Shown: one piece after another, positions 13,282 to 22,477 of the stretch | How positions within the stretch are numbered: the first letter of the stretch is position 1 | Layout of the letters: every line of letters begins with the position of its first letter | Notes under the pieces: generated by a model | Seen by the model: the letters and a program-made list of their open reading frames with translations, nothing else | Told to the model about the DNA's origin: nothing | Database searches by the model: none | Program-made: the position numbers and the translations under genes | Origin: DATJCV01 sp963707665 | GTDB lineage: Bacteria > Pseudomonadota > Gammaproteobacteria > Burkholderiales > Burkholderiaceae_D | Direction: 5' to 3' | Assembly (NCBI GenBank): GCA_963707665.1 | Contig: CAVPQU010000003.1 | Location: 1-64,000, forward strand | DNA length: 64,000 bases

Positions 13282-13317
13282 TTGATCTGCATCATTTTTT
13301 TGCTTGATGCTCATCAC
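13282..13317 (+). promoter_or_regulatory. Two tandem FNR/ANR/DNR-type operator boxes upstream of nirK
   Basis: Two matches to the FNR-family consensus TTGAT-N4-ATCAA are present: TTGAT at 13282 with ATCAT at 13291, and TTGAT at 13304 with ATCAC at 13313. Each matches nine of ten consensus positions. Their centres are 22 bp apart, two helical turns, so dimers would bind on the same face of the DNA. They lie about 70-100 bases before the nirK start in a 378-bp gap between rhlE and nirK that holds no gene. Seen directly: the boxes. Inferred: activation under low oxygen or nitrogen oxides by a CRP/FNR-family regulator. No convincing -10 hexamer was pinned. Confidence 0.7.
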
Positions 13318-13384
13318 GTAACATGGAATCATTGCTTTTCGTTACATCCGTATTTTTTACATTCATGCCCGGAAGGAGAATCCA

Positions 13385-14867
13385 GTGACCGCTGCCAGAC
13401 TGATTCAAATCGTTGCTTTGTGTACGAGCGCGCTGCTGCTGAGCGCATGCAACCAAAGCACACCAAAGGCCGCCGCGGCCACTGCGGCCGACGATCCCTA
13501 TGACGTCAGCAAGATGGACTTGAAGCCGGTACCGGCTAAAGTCACCTCGGAGCGCCATACCGGCGCCTTTGCCGAAGGCGCTTCGCTCAGCATGGGCGCC
13601 GAACTGAAACCGCTCGATCCCTCACCGGTAAAAACAGTACGGCTGGATACCACCCATAAGATCATTGAAATCGCACCGGGCGTGAAATTCAGCGCCTGGA
13701 CCTTCGGCGACCAAGTGCCGGGGCCGACCATCCGCGCCCGCGTCGGCGACAAGATCAAGTTCAGCATGACCAACCGCAGCGATGAAGTCATGCCCGGCGT
13801 CGAGTTCGTCGCCGCACCGATGATGCATTCGATGGACTTCCATGCGGCGATGGTGTCGCCGCAAGACAAGTACCGCTCGATCGCGCCGGGCCAGACCATC
13901 GAATTCGAGTTCACCGTCAACTATCCCGGCGTCTTCATGTTCCACTGCGGCACGCCGATGATCCTGGAACACATCGCCTCCGGCATGTACGGCACCCTGA
14001 TCGTCGAGCCGCGCGCCGGCTATCCGACCAAGGTCGATCGCGAGATACGTGGTGACGCAAAGCGAGTTTTACGTCAAGCCGGACCCGCAGAAACGCAAGA
14101 TCGACGGCCAGCCACTGTATGTGCTGGACGGCGACAACCTGAAGAAAGCCTCGCCCAACTATACCGTCTTCAACGGCGAACACAACGGCATGGTGAGGAA
14201 GCCCTTGCCCGCCAAGCCGGGCGAGCGCGTGCGGCTGTACGTGATGAACATCGGCCCCAGCAAGACCTCCAGTTTCCACGTGGTTGGCACCATCTTCGAC
14301 CGTGTCTGGATGGACGGCAATCCGGACAACCAGTTCCGCGGCATGCAGACCGTGCTGCTTGGCTCGTCCAACAGCGCCATCGTTGAATTCATTGTTCCGG
14401 AAGCCGGCCAGTACATCATGGTCGACCACCACTTCGCCAACGCCTCGCAAGGCGCGATCGGCCTAATCGATGCCGGTGAAGTGAAGCCGGCGGAAAAGAA
14501 CGATCTGGAACACCACAACATGCCGGCCACTTCGACCCCGAGCGAGCCGGCCGCGGTACAGGGCAAGCTCGATTTCGAGAGCAAATGCCTGGCCTGCCAC
14601 TCGATCGGGCGCGGCAAGAAGCTCGGCCCCGACCTGCTCGGCGTGACCAAGCTGCGCAGCGACGCATGGCTGAGAAAGTGGATGAAGTCGCCGGAGAAGA
14701 TGCTGGAAACCGATGCCGATGCCAAGGCGCTGCTGAAGGAATACAACAATATCCCGATGCCGAACCAGAACCTGTCCGACACCGAGATCGACCAGTACAT
14801 GAAGTACTTCCACTGGGTCGATGCCCAGCCGCCTGGCGTGATTCACAGCGCGGAAGGGAGCCACTAA
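13385..14867 (+). CDS. nirK: Copper-containing nitrite reductase with C-terminal cytochrome c domain (one frame break)
   Basis: Reduces nitrite to nitric oxide in the cell envelope. GTG start at 13385 behind a strong GGAAGGAGAA ribosome site. The N-terminus ends in LLLSAC, a lipobox, so it is probably a lipoprotein. Type 1/2 copper motifs are visible: MMHSMDFHAAM (His, catalytic Asp, His), FMFHCGTPMILEHIASGMYG (His, Cys, His, Met), SSFHVVGTIFDRVW (His) and VDHHFANASQGAIG (His). After a linker, residues from about 400 form a cytochrome c domain with CLACHSIGRGKKLGP and a distal Met near NIPMPNQ. The frame breaks at about 14045; deleting one A restores REYVVTQSEFYVK. Corrected length is about 493 residues. 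The haem-tethered layout resembles the Ralstonia pickettii enzyme, where the haem passes electrons to type 1 copper. Confidence 0.93.
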
Positions 14868-14868
14868 T

Positions 14869-15285
14869 ATGCGAGCCGTCCTCTGCGCAACCGGCTTCAC
14901 GCTGGCGCTATGCGCATCGGCAGCCAGTGCCTGCGGCCACTGCGTGGAGGACAAGGTGGCGGCCGTGTATGACTACGCGGTCGCCAACCAGGCCTTCAGC
15001 CAACGGCACCAGGTGGCTTTTTTCGGTATCGATGGACCGCTGGTGATGAACGACGGCTCGCGGCGCGAGATCGAGGCGATCACGCGCGATATTGCCGGGA
15101 TTGACAACGGCAGCACGCGCGTCTCGCTGGAATCGGCGGCGCTGTCGGTCGCCTTCGATCCGCGTCGCATCAGCTACGCCAAGCTGCAAAGCAGCCTGGA
15201 ACGCAAGCTGGCGCCGAAAAAACTGTCCTTGCTGCCGATGCGGGTGATGGACGCGCCGGCGCAGCTGAAGGCGGCGCCAAAATAA
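14869..15285 (+). CDS. Small secreted protein with an N-terminal CGHC motif, function unknown
   Basis: 138 residues. The signal peptide is clear (MRAVLCATGFTLALCASAASA), and the mature protein begins right at CGHCVEDKVAAVYD, so a CxxC pair sits at the very N-terminus. The C-terminal part (STRVSLESAALSVAFDPRRI) has a pattern like a heavy-metal-associated (MerP-like) ferredoxin fold but lacks its CxxC there. It starts one base after the nirK stop and ends before a strong terminator, so it is in the nirK transcript. A role in copper delivery or redox maintenance of NirK is a guess from position only. Confidence 0.75.
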   Translation: MRAVLCATGFTLALCASAASACGHCVEDKVAAVYDYAVANQAFSQRHQVAFFGIDGPLVMNDGSRREIEAITRDIAGIDNGSTRVSLESAALSVAFDPRRISYAKLQSSLERKLAPKKLSLLPMRVMDAPAQLKAAPK

Positions 15286-15320
15286 AACCGGCGACGCGCA
15301 GGCAAGCGCACAATCAAAAA

Positions 15321-15349
15321 GGGCAGCCATTCACGGCTGCCCTTTTTTT
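15321..15349 (+). terminator. Rho-independent terminator of the nirK operon
   Basis: An 8-bp perfect stem, GGGCAGCC (15321-15328) with GGCTGCCC (15335-15342), a 6-base loop and seven T (15343-15349). Five A precede it, so it could also work in the other direction. It lies 35 bases after the 138-residue ORF. Confidence 0.9.
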
Positions 15350-15469
15350 GACCATGTCGCCATTCACTATCGAAACGTGTTCTCGACCGCTGCAGGCAGC
15401 GTTGTGCCGTTCGCTTTGACTGCTTGCGCTGCCATGCGGCGAATCGTCGATGCCGACTCAACAATATTG

Positions 15470-15531
15470 ACAGTATGCGATAAAAACCAAGCGCATACGC
15501 CGGATATCAACCACTTGCATATGGAGTATAT
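15470..15531 (+). repeat. Intergenic 62-bp element, copy 2
   Basis: The first core is ACAGTATG (15470-15477) and the second GGAGTATAT (15523-15531), with GTAT starts at 15473 and 15526, 53 bp apart. The interior has ACGCCGG (15497-15503) and ATATC aligned with the other copies. It lies between the nirK-operon terminator and the 3' end of the convergent hemerythrin gene. The first core departs at its 5' flank (ACA for GGA). Confidence 0.5.
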
Positions 15532-15608
15532 GGATCACCGCGGCCGCAGACAGCGACAACGACTAACGCTGGCAACGTTTCTCCTGACGTCGCGATGGTG
15601 CCGACAAC

Positions 15609-16219
15609 TCACGCCTTCAGCGCATCGCCCAACCCGATTGGGGCCGGCGTGATATTGACGATCAATGAAAACAGTTTTTCAAAATCGTCTTTCATGTCAA
15701 GCCCGGTCAGCGCATCGCGATTGCTGGCAAACGCGGCTTCGATTTCCTGCCAATCCTCCGCCAGCAATAGCCGGGAAGCCGCCGGCAAGATGATTTCCTC
15801 TTCCTGCCGCATATGGCTGAAATAAAAGCCGGCGTAATCGGAAACCAGGGTGCGAAACGCCGGAAAAGCGCTGGCGCCGATGAACTCGTAGTGGCTCAGC
15901 GCATTGTTCAGCCGGTGCACCAGTTCCGTGCCTTTGCGGTGCTGCCGCTCCAGGTCGGCGATGGTGTCGGCCGAGCTCGTCGCTGCGCGCGCGCAGGCGC
16001 GCAAACAAATGATGATCTTCCTTTCGGATGATGGACGCGGTCGGGAAATTCGTTGATGTAAAACAGCATCGCGCGAAATACCCGCAAATCCGGCGCCTCT
16101 TTGCCTTGGTCGATCTCGCGCACGAAATATTGCATGCCACGAATGATCGAAGCCAGATTCCCATGTTCGTCATGGATGATGCGCAAGGTGTTCTGTTCAG
16201 CCGATAGCGGCAAAGACAT
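15609..16219 (-). CDS. Hemerythrin HHE-domain protein (two frame breaks)
   Basis: A di-iron four-helix protein of the hemerythrin family, 202 residues after correction. From ATG 16219: NTLRIIHDEHGNLASIIRGM supplies the first His, FYINEFPDRVHHPKEDHHLF supplies the H-HxxxE/D motifs of helix 2, ELVHRLNNALSHYEF the helix 3 region and FYFSHMRQEEEIILP the H-xxx-E of helix 4. Breaks at about 16018-16022 and 15968-15974 are each fixed by deleting one G; the total length is 3n+2, as two insertions predict. Proteins of this type bind oxygen or nitric oxide or repair iron centres. Its position next to nirK suggests, but does not prove, a nitrosative-stress role. Confidence 0.85.
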
Positions 16220-16455
16220 GATTGGTTCTCCTGAATGGTCCGTCCGATATCGCGCCGGATAGCGTCGCCAGTGTCAGCCGTGGATGTCTTGCCGGGCGTC
16301 TGATCCGAACGGCTGGGTCGGGCTGCGCCGTTTGCGCCGATCGTCGGCATGGCCCCACTGTGCCTGGCTCGAATCTATCCTAATGGCAATGAGCGCCGGT
16401 CCCACATGATGCAAATCAAGCTTTTCCGTCAACGGCCGTGGGCACGGGACGTGCA

Positions 16456-16791
16456 TCAGTTGCGCTCGGCATCCCGTCGCTCCACCTTTTCGCGGTACAG
16501 CGAGGCCTGCATCAACAGCAAGGCCGTCACCGGTGAAGTCAGCACCACGAAGACGACAATCAGGATTTCCTGCACCACCATGCGCTGTCCGTGGCCCGAC
16601 GCCACCAGCATCGACGCCACCAGGATGCAGCCCAGGCCCAGCGTGTTGCCCATGGTCGGCGCGTGCATGCGGGCCTGGAAATTCGGCAGCCGCAACAAGC
16701 CGGCGGAACCGATCAAGGCCAGCAGGCTGCCCAATACCAGCAGCAGCGCCGCCGGCAGCGCCGCCCACAACGGAACCTCGAAGGGCGTCAT
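16456..16791 (-). CDS. phaG: Monovalent cation/H+ antiporter subunit G
   Basis: 111 residues with three membrane helices (WAALPAALLLVLGSLLALIG, GLLRLPNFQARMHAPTMGNT, IVVFVVLTSPVTALLLMQAS). The RLPxFxxRMHAPT motif is diagnostic of MnhG/PhaG. It is the last subunit of the Pha/Mrp operon and overlaps phaF by ATGA. The product is needed for assembly or function of the multi-subunit cation/proton exchanger. Confidence 0.92.
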   Translation of the reverse strand: MTPFEVPLWAALPAALLLVLGSLLALIGSAGLLRLPNFQARMHAPTMGNTLGLGCILVASMLVASGHGQRMVVQEILIVVFVVLTSPVTALLLMQASLYREKVERRDAERN

Positions 16792-17069
16792 GGCTCGATC
16801 ACCTCGCCGCGCAGCAGGAATTTGGCCATGGCCGCCGAGCCGACGAAACCGAACAGTGCCATCAGCAGCGCGATATCGAAATAGACGCGCGAGCCGAAGC
16901 GAATGCCCAGCGTCAATATCATCAGCATGCCGTTGACATACAGCGTATCCAGCGCCAGCACGCGATCATGCGCAGCCGGCCCGTGCAACAGGCGCAGCGC
17001 CGCGCAGACCATGCCGAGCGCAAGCGCGATCAGGGCGAACGACACCGCCCACGGCAGTACCAGGTTCAT
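16788..17069 (-). CDS. phaF: Monovalent cation/H+ antiporter subunit F
   Basis: 93 residues, three membrane helices. MVCAALRLLHGPAAHDRVLA followed by LDTLYVNGMLMILTLGI is the MnhF/PhaF signature (R-x-x-x-GP-x-x-x-DR-x-x-A-x-D). It overlaps phaE upstream and phaG downstream by four bases each, consistent with translational coupling. Confidence 0.92.
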   Translation of the reverse strand: MNLVLPWAVSFALIALALGMVCAALRLLHGPAAHDRVLALDTLYVNGMLMILTLGIRFGSRVYFDIALLMALFGFVGSAAMAKFLLRGEVIEP

Positions 17070-17554
17070 TCGAATATCTCCTTTAATGGCTGCTCGTAAC
17101 GATCCTTGATGGTGCGAATCCAGACTTCCTTATCCTGCAAATCCAGTACATGAATGGTCAGCGTGGCGCCATCGACCGATAGTCCAGCCCAGACCGTTCC
17201 TGGGGTGGCGGTAATGATGCAGGCCAGCATGGCCAAGCCGTGCGGATCGCGCAGTTCAATCGGAATTTGCATGAAATCCGAGTGTGAACGGCGCGCCCGC
17301 GAGCCGAGAACCACGGCGGCAACGGCGAAATTCGAGCGCACGATGTCCACCGCGACATGCGCCAGCAGCGACAGCACCAGCAGCACGCGTCGTGGTCGCG
17401 CCTGCAAAGGCCGGCCGTCGGCTGTCAGCAGCACCACCAGAATCGCCAGCAACACGCCAAACACGATCTGGCCAGACTGCAAGGTATCGTTCAGCAGCAG
17501 CCAGATGGCGAGTAAAAACAGGGTCAGGCGCGATAGGATCGAGCGCATTTTCAT
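17066..17554 (-). CDS. phaE: Monovalent cation/H+ antiporter subunit E
   Basis: 162 residues. An N-terminal pair of membrane helices (LTLFLLAIWLLLNDTLQSGQ, IVFGVLLAILVVLL) is followed by the conserved region VDIVRSNFAVAAVVLG and a cytoplasmic domain with PIELRDPHGLAMLACIITAT and PGTVWAGLS, typical of MnhE/PhaE. The start at 17554 (MKMRS) overlaps the phaD stop by four bases; the second ATG at 17548 is an alternative. Confidence 0.9.
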   Translation of the reverse strand: MKMRSILSRLTLFLLAIWLLLNDTLQSGQIVFGVLLAILVVLLTADGRPLQARPRRVLLVLSLLAHVAVDIVRSNFAVAAVVLGSRARRSHSDFMQIPIELRDPHGLAMLACIITATPGTVWAGLSVDGATLTIHVLDLQDKEVWIRTIKDRYEQPLKEIFE

Positions 17555-19179
17555 CGCGGTCCTCCGAGCGCAGAGATTTTCGCTGGCACCGTCAGCACGG
17601 CATCGATATAGGCTTGCGGCGTCGCCAGCGCCTGGCCGGCGGCATCCAGATACTCGGCGACCGGGCCGGCCCCTACCGTCAAGGCGACGCAGATGGCAAT
17701 CAGGAACGCTACCGGGCCGGCTTCGATCAGGCGCAGGCGCGGCGCCATGCGGGCATCGGAACTCCAGAATATTCGCATCCCCATTCTGGCCAGCGCCACC
17801 ACCCCCACCAGCCCGGAACCGAGGATCGCGAGCAGCAACAGTGACGCCGGCCACATGGTGGTCGCCGGCTCGGCCAGCGCCGCCGCCAGAATCGAAAATT
17901 TGGCAACGAAACCCGACAACGGTGGCAAGCCGCTGACCAGTAGCGCGCACGAGATAAAGCCCAGGCCGAGGAAAGCCATCGCTGCCGGAATCACGATGCC
18001 GACCACCTCATCCGGCCGTTCGGGGTCGAACGGGTCATCCACGGCAAATGACTCGAACGACACCGCCAGCACGTTGGCGCCAAACGCGCGACTGCGTTCG
18101 ATCATTTCAGCCAGCATGAAAAAAGCGCTGGTAGCCAGCACCGAACTGCTCAGATAAAACAGCGCCGGCCCGGCCAGCGTGGGACCGCCCAAGCCGAGCG
18201 TAGCCAGCAGTGTGCCCGCCGAGACAATCACGCAATAGGCGGTCAGACGCTGCGGCTGCTGCGCGCTCAGCATGCCGGCGCAGCCAAAAAAGAGCGTGAC
18301 CAGGCCGATGCCAAACAGCCAGGTGCCGCCAAACGGTGCTGGTGCGGCGGCGGCGCCAAGCAGCGAGCCGAGCCGCAGCAACGCATATATCCCGACTTTG
18401 GTCAGGATCGAAAACAGCGCCGCCACCGGCGCCGCCGCTGCACTGTAAGCTCCGGGCAGCCAGAAATTCAAGGGCCAGATTCCCGCTTTCACCAGGAATG
18501 CCACGCCCAGGATCGCTACCCCGGTGTCGAACAGAACGCGTTCGTCGGCGCCCAGCGTCGGCAGCCGCAACGCCAGGTCAGCCATGTTCAGGGTGCCGGC
18601 AATACCGTAAATCAGCGCGACACCGATCAGGAACAACAGCGACGCCAGCAGATTGACCACCAGGTAGTGCAGCCCCGCCTTGACCCGCGGCGCCCCGGAA
18701 CCGTGCAGCAGCAAGCCGTAGGATGCGGCCAGCAACACCTCGACAAACACGAACAGATTGAACAGGTCGCCGGTCAGAAAAGCGCCGTTGACGCCCATCA
18801 GCAGAAACTGGAACAGCGGCTTGTAATGCGCGCCCAGACGATCCCAGCGCGCCATCCCGTATACCAGCGAGGCCAGCGCCAGCAGCGCGGTGAGCGTCAG
18901 CATGATCGCCGCCAGCCGGTCGACCACCAGCACGATGCCAACGGGGGCGTTCCAGCCGCTGAGCCGATACACCGCGATGGTATCGCCGGCGGCCCCCGGC
19001 AACAGGCCGCCCGCCAGAGCCAGCAATGCCAGCGCGGCAACCAGCTGCGCCAGCGTCACGCTCAGGCCAATCAGGCTGCGCGCAGTACGGCGGCTGTCGC
19101 TCAGCAGCAGCATCGCGGCGCCGCCGACCAGCGGCAACAGAATCGGCAATAGCGGCAGGTGCGCCAGCCAGCCGCTCAC
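17551..19179 (-). CDS. phaD: Monovalent cation/H+ antiporter subunit D
   Basis: 542 residues with about 14 membrane helices, homologous to the proton-pumping NuoN/NuoM subunits of complex I. Conserved charged spots are visible: the Glu of LFVFVEVLLAASYGLLLHG, and the Lys of LVKAGIWPLNFWLPGAYSAA and of FSILTKVGIYALLRLGSLLG. LVSGLPPLSGFVAKFSIL is a late family block. It is longer than some MrpD (about 500) because of a loop near residues 390-410 with DDPFDPERPDE. Confidence 0.92.
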   Translation of the reverse strand: MSGWLAHLPLLPILLPLVGGAAMLLLSDSRRTARSLIGLSVTLAQLVAALALLALAGGLLPGAAGDTIAVYRLSGWNAPVGIVLVVDRLAAIMLTLTALLALASLVYGMARWDRLGAHYKPLFQFLLMGVNGAFLTGDLFNLFVFVEVLLAASYGLLLHGSGAPRVKAGLHYLVVNLLASLLFLIGVALIYGIAGTLNMADLALRLPTLGADERVLFDTGVAILGVAFLVKAGIWPLNFWLPGAYSAAAAPVAALFSILTKVGIYALLRLGSLLGAAAAPAPFGGTWLFGIGLVTLFFGCAGMLSAQQPQRLTAYCVIVSAGTLLATLGLGGPTLAGPALFYLSSSVLATSAFFMLAEMIERSRAFGANVLAVSFESFAVDDPFDPERPDEVVGIVIPAAMAFLGLGFISCALLVSGLPPLSGFVAKFSILAAALAEPATTMWPASLLLLAILGSGLVGVVALARMGMRIFWSSDARMAPRLRLIEAGPVAFLIAICVALTVGAGPVAEYLDAAGQALATPQAYIDAVLTVPAKISALGGPR

Positions 19180-19523
19180 GATTCCGACTCCTGGCCATCG
19201 ACGTGGTCGGTACCGGTCAGGCCACGCGATGCCAGCAACACCACCAGGAACAACGCGGTGGTGGCAAAGCCGATTACGATCGCCGTCAGCACCAGCGCTT
19301 GCGGCAACGGATCGGCATACAGCGCGGCGTTGGCCGTCGCCGCCGAACCGACGATCGGCGCCCGCCCCGGCGTCAGCCGGCCCATCCCGAAAATAAACAG
19401 GTTAACCGCATACGACAAGAGCGACAGTCCGATGATGACCTGAAAGGTGCGCGGCCGCAGCAGCAGCCAGACGCCGGAGGCGGTCAGTACGCCAATCGCC
19501 AGTGCGTAAATGATTTCCATCAA
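19176..19523 (-). CDS. phaC: Monovalent cation/H+ antiporter subunit C
   Basis: 115 residues, three membrane helices, the NuoK-like subunit. GVWLLLRPRTFQVIIGLSLL and SYAVNLFIFGMGRLTPGRAP match MnhC/PhaC, and ALVLTAIVIGFATTALFLVV forms the last helix. It overlaps both neighbours by ATGA. The symbol is the antiporter subunit, not the polyhydroxyalkanoate synthase that shares the name. Confidence 0.92.
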   Translation of the reverse strand: MMEIIYALAIGVLTASGVWLLLRPRTFQVIIGLSLLSYAVNLFIFGMGRLTPGRAPIVGSAATANAALYADPLPQALVLTAIVIGFATTALFLVVLLASRGLTGTDHVDGQESES

Positions 19524-22477
19524 GTCTCGATTTCGGTTGACAAGTTCTGCTGCGCCACCCGCGCCACCGCCGGCGCCGGCACCGACTGCACCGCCGCTTG
19601 CTGCCGATGGCTGCGCAAGGACTGATGCGCCAGCGCCACCAGAATCAATACCGTGGCGCCGATCACCAGCAGGTACACGCCGAGGTCAAACAGCAGCACG
19701 CTCGGCAAATGCAGCGAGCCCAGCCATGGCAGCGTCACGTCCCAGGTCCGCGCCGACAGGAACGGGCGGCTGGATAGCCATGCCAACGTTCCCGCCGCGG
19801 CCGCGCACAATAGGCCCAGGCCAATCCAGTATTGCGGATGAATCCGGGTGCGTGATTCGGCCCAGACAGTTCCGCCCGCCAGGTATTGCAGGATCACTGC
19901 AGTCGCCATCACCAGGCCACCGACAAAACCGCCGCCCGGCGCATCATGCCCGCGCAACAGGAAAAATACCGAAACCACCAGCGCCACCGGCAGCAACAAG
20001 CGCACCAGCACCGCCGGCAAGCGAAGCGGGGCCGGCGGCAATATCGCGTGCGCATCCGGCTCGGCGCGGCCATGCGGGCCGTCCTGGTCGCGTTGCTGGC
20101 TGGTCAAGCCGATGCTTTCCGCCGCCGGTCGGAAGCGGCGCAGCAAGGCGTACACGGTCAGCGCCACGATCCCCAGCACGGTGATTTCCCCGAACGTATC
20201 GAACGCCCGGAAATCGACCAGAATCACATTGATGACGTTGGCGCCACCACCCAGCGCCAGCGCATTTTCAACAAAGAACGGGGCGATGCCGGCGCCAGGC
20301 CGGCGGGTCAGCACCGCATAGGTCACCGCCGTCATGCCAACGCCAACCACGGCCGCCAGCAACAAGTCGCGCAGGCGCCGGCTGCGGGCGCGCACGCGCT
20401 CCTTCAGCGGCGTCGATTGTTCGTCGTCGGCACGAAAGCGTGGCGGCAACCAACGCAAGCCGAGCAGGATCAAGACCACCGTCACCACTTCCACCGCCAG
20501 TTGGGTCAGCGCCAGGTCGGGCGCCGACAGCCAGGCGAACGTGACGCTGGTGATCAGACCGGCGGCACCCGCCAGGGCCAAGGCCGCCAGCCGATGGTAT
20601 TTCGCCTGGCGCGCCGCGCCCAACGCACAGGCGCCACCGATCAGCCATAACAGCGCGAATACCGGGTCGATCGCGGTTGCCGCCATGTCGCCATCCGGCA
20701 AGCCCGCGCGCCATGACGGCAGCGCCGCCGCGGCGAAGACGACCACGATCAGCAGCAGCAATTGTGTCTGCAAGCGTTCCGACGTCAGGGCGCGCGTCAA
20801 GGCGCCAGCCACCCTGGTGGCATTGTCCAGCACGAATTCGAACAGACGCTTGCCATTGACCGGGTAGATCAGCGGCACCACGCCCGGCGCTCTGTGCTGG
20901 TACTTGCCCAGCATCCCGTACAGCACCACGCCACCCACCATGGCCATCACGCTCATCATCAGCGGCAGGTTGAGGCCATGCCACACCGTCAGACTATACG
21001 ATGGCAATTTGGCACCGAGCACCGACGCCGCCGCCACATCCAGGAAGGGGCCGACCGTCAAGGACGGCAAGACGCCGACCACCAGACAGGCCAGCACCAG
21101 CAGCGCGCTCGGCACCAGCATCCAGCCCGGCGGCTCGTGCGGAGTACGCGGCAAATCGTGTGGCGGCGGCCCGAAAAATACCTGCAGGATGAAGCGCAGC
21201 GAATACGCGACGCTGAGCACGCCATATACCACTGCCACCAGCGGCAAGCCGTAGCTGATGACGGCGTTGCCGCTGACGAATACCGTCTCCGCGAAAAACA
21301 TTTCCTTGGAAATAAAGCCGTTCAGCAACGGCACGCCGGCCATCGATGCTGCCGCCACTACCGCCAGCGTGGCAGTAATCGGCATCATCCGATACAGGCC
21401 GGAGAGCCGGGTCAGGTCGCGCGTGCCGCTTTCGTGGTCGACCATGCCGGCCGCCATGAACAGCGACGCCTTGAAGGTTGCATGGTTCATGATGTGGAAG
21501 ATGGCGGCGATCAGCGCCAACTCGCTATTCAACCCCAGCAGCAGCGTGATCAATCCCAGATGGCTGATGGTGGAATAGGCCAGCACGCCTTTCATGTCCT
21601 GCTGAAAGGTGGCCGCATAGGCGCCCAGCACCAGCGAGCACACACCGGCACCGCCGATGATCCAGAACCAGGCTTCGGTGCCGGCCAATACCGGCCACAG
21701 GCGCACCAGCAGAAATACACCGGCCTTGACCATGGTCGCCGAATGCAGATAGGCCGAGACCGGCGTCGGCGCCGCCATCGCATGCGGCAGCCAGAACTGA
21801 AACGGGAATTGCGCACTCTTGGTCAGCGCACCGAGCGCGATCAAGACCAGCGCGGCCAGATACCAGTCATGCGCGCGCACCTGCTCGCCGGCCGCCAGTA
21901 CGGCATCGAGATCGTAGCTGCCGACGATGTGCCCCAGGACCAACACGCCGGCCAGCAGACACAAGCCGCCGCCTGCCGTCACCGTCAATGCCATACGGGC
22001 ACCGCGGCGGGCATCGATCCGGTGGTGCCAATAGGCAATCAGCATGAACGAACTGAGACTGGTCAGTTCCCAGAACAGCACCAGCTGGATCAGATTGCCG
22101 GACAAGACAACGCCCAGCATCGATCCCATGAAGGCAAGGAAAAAGGAAAAGAAACGCGGCGCCGGATCCTGCGGCGACAGATAGTAGCGCGCATACAGCA
22201 CCACCAGCGCACCCATCACGGTGATCAGCATGGCAAACAGCCAGGCATAGCCATCCATGCGCAAGTTGAACTCCAGGCCGAGCGTCGGTGCCCACGGCAG
22301 CACTTGCCGCACAACCGTACCGGCAGCCACCTCGGGATAATGCTGACCTGCCAGCAAGACGCAGGCCAGCGCCACCAGTCCCGCCAGCCACGCCTCGGCA
22401 TTGCGCGCATTGGACGGCAGGAACGCGGCGCACAGGCTGCCCACGAATGGAAGAATCACTATCCAGGCTAGAGACAT
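19520..22477 (-). CDS. phaAB: Fused monovalent cation/H+ antiporter subunits A and B
   Basis: 985 residues with about 24 membrane helices. The N-terminal two thirds are a NuoL-like A subunit: FFSFFLAFMGSMLGVVLSGN, LVLFWELTSLSSFMLIAYWH (Glu) and KSAQFPFQFWLPHAMAAPTP followed by VSAYLHSATMVKAGVFLLVR. Residues from about 600 add the A C-terminal extension (ALTQLAVEVVTVVLILLGLR, then VNVILVDFRAFDTFGEITVL). The MnhB domain completes it (LLRGHDAPGGGFVGGLVMAT, then GVYLLVIGATVLILVAL). The A+B fusion is the Pha/MrpA' layout typical of Rhizobiales and Burkholderiales. It is the first gene of a seven-subunit operon that exports Na+ or K+ against protons. No break in nearly 3 kb. Confidence 0.93.
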   Translation of the reverse strand: MSLAWIVILPFVGSLCAAFLPSNARNAEAWLAGLVALACVLLAGQHYPEVAAGTVVRQVLPWAPTLGLEFNLRMDGYAWLFAMLITVMGALVVLYARYYLSPQDPAPRFFSFFLAFMGSMLGVVLSGNLIQLVLFWELTSLSSFMLIAYWHHRIDARRGARMALTVTAGGGLCLLAGVLVLGHIVGSYDLDAVLAAGEQVRAHDWYLAALVLIALGALTKSAQFPFQFWLPHAMAAPTPVSAYLHSATMVKAGVFLLVRLWPVLAGTEAWFWIIGGAGVCSLVLGAYAATFQQDMKGVLAYSTISHLGLITLLLGLNSELALIAAIFHIMNHATFKASLFMAAGMVDHESGTRDLTRLSGLYRMMPITATLAVVAAASMAGVPLLNGFISKEMFFAETVFVSGNAVISYGLPLVAVVYGVLSVAYSLRFILQVFFGPPPHDLPRTPHEPPGWMLVPSALLVLACLVVGVLPSLTVGPFLDVAAASVLGAKLPSYSLTVWHGLNLPLMMSVMAMVGGVVLYGMLGKYQHRAPGVVPLIYPVNGKRLFEFVLDNATRVAGALTRALTSERLQTQLLLLIVVVFAAAALPSWRAGLPDGDMAATAIDPVFALLWLIGGACALGAARQAKYHRLAALALAGAAGLITSVTFAWLSAPDLALTQLAVEVVTVVLILLGLRWLPPRFRADDEQSTPLKERVRARSRRLRDLLLAAVVGVGMTAVTYAVLTRRPGAGIAPFFVENALALGGGANVINVILVDFRAFDTFGEITVLGIVALTVYALLRRFRPAAESIGLTSQQRDQDGPHGRAEPDAHAILPPAPLRLPAVLVRLLLPVALVVSVFFLLRGHDAPGGGFVGGLVMATAVILQYLAGGTVWAESRTRIHPQYWIGLGLLCAAAAGTLAWLSSRPFLSARTWDVTLPWLGSLHLPSVLLFDLGVYLLVIGATVLILVALAHQSLRSHRQQAAVQSVPAPAVARVAQQNLSTEIET

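Noticed and set aside
19176..19523. phaC as polyhydroxyalkanoate synthase
   Set aside because: The protein is 115 residues with three membrane helices of the antiporter C-subunit type. The shared name is a coincidence.
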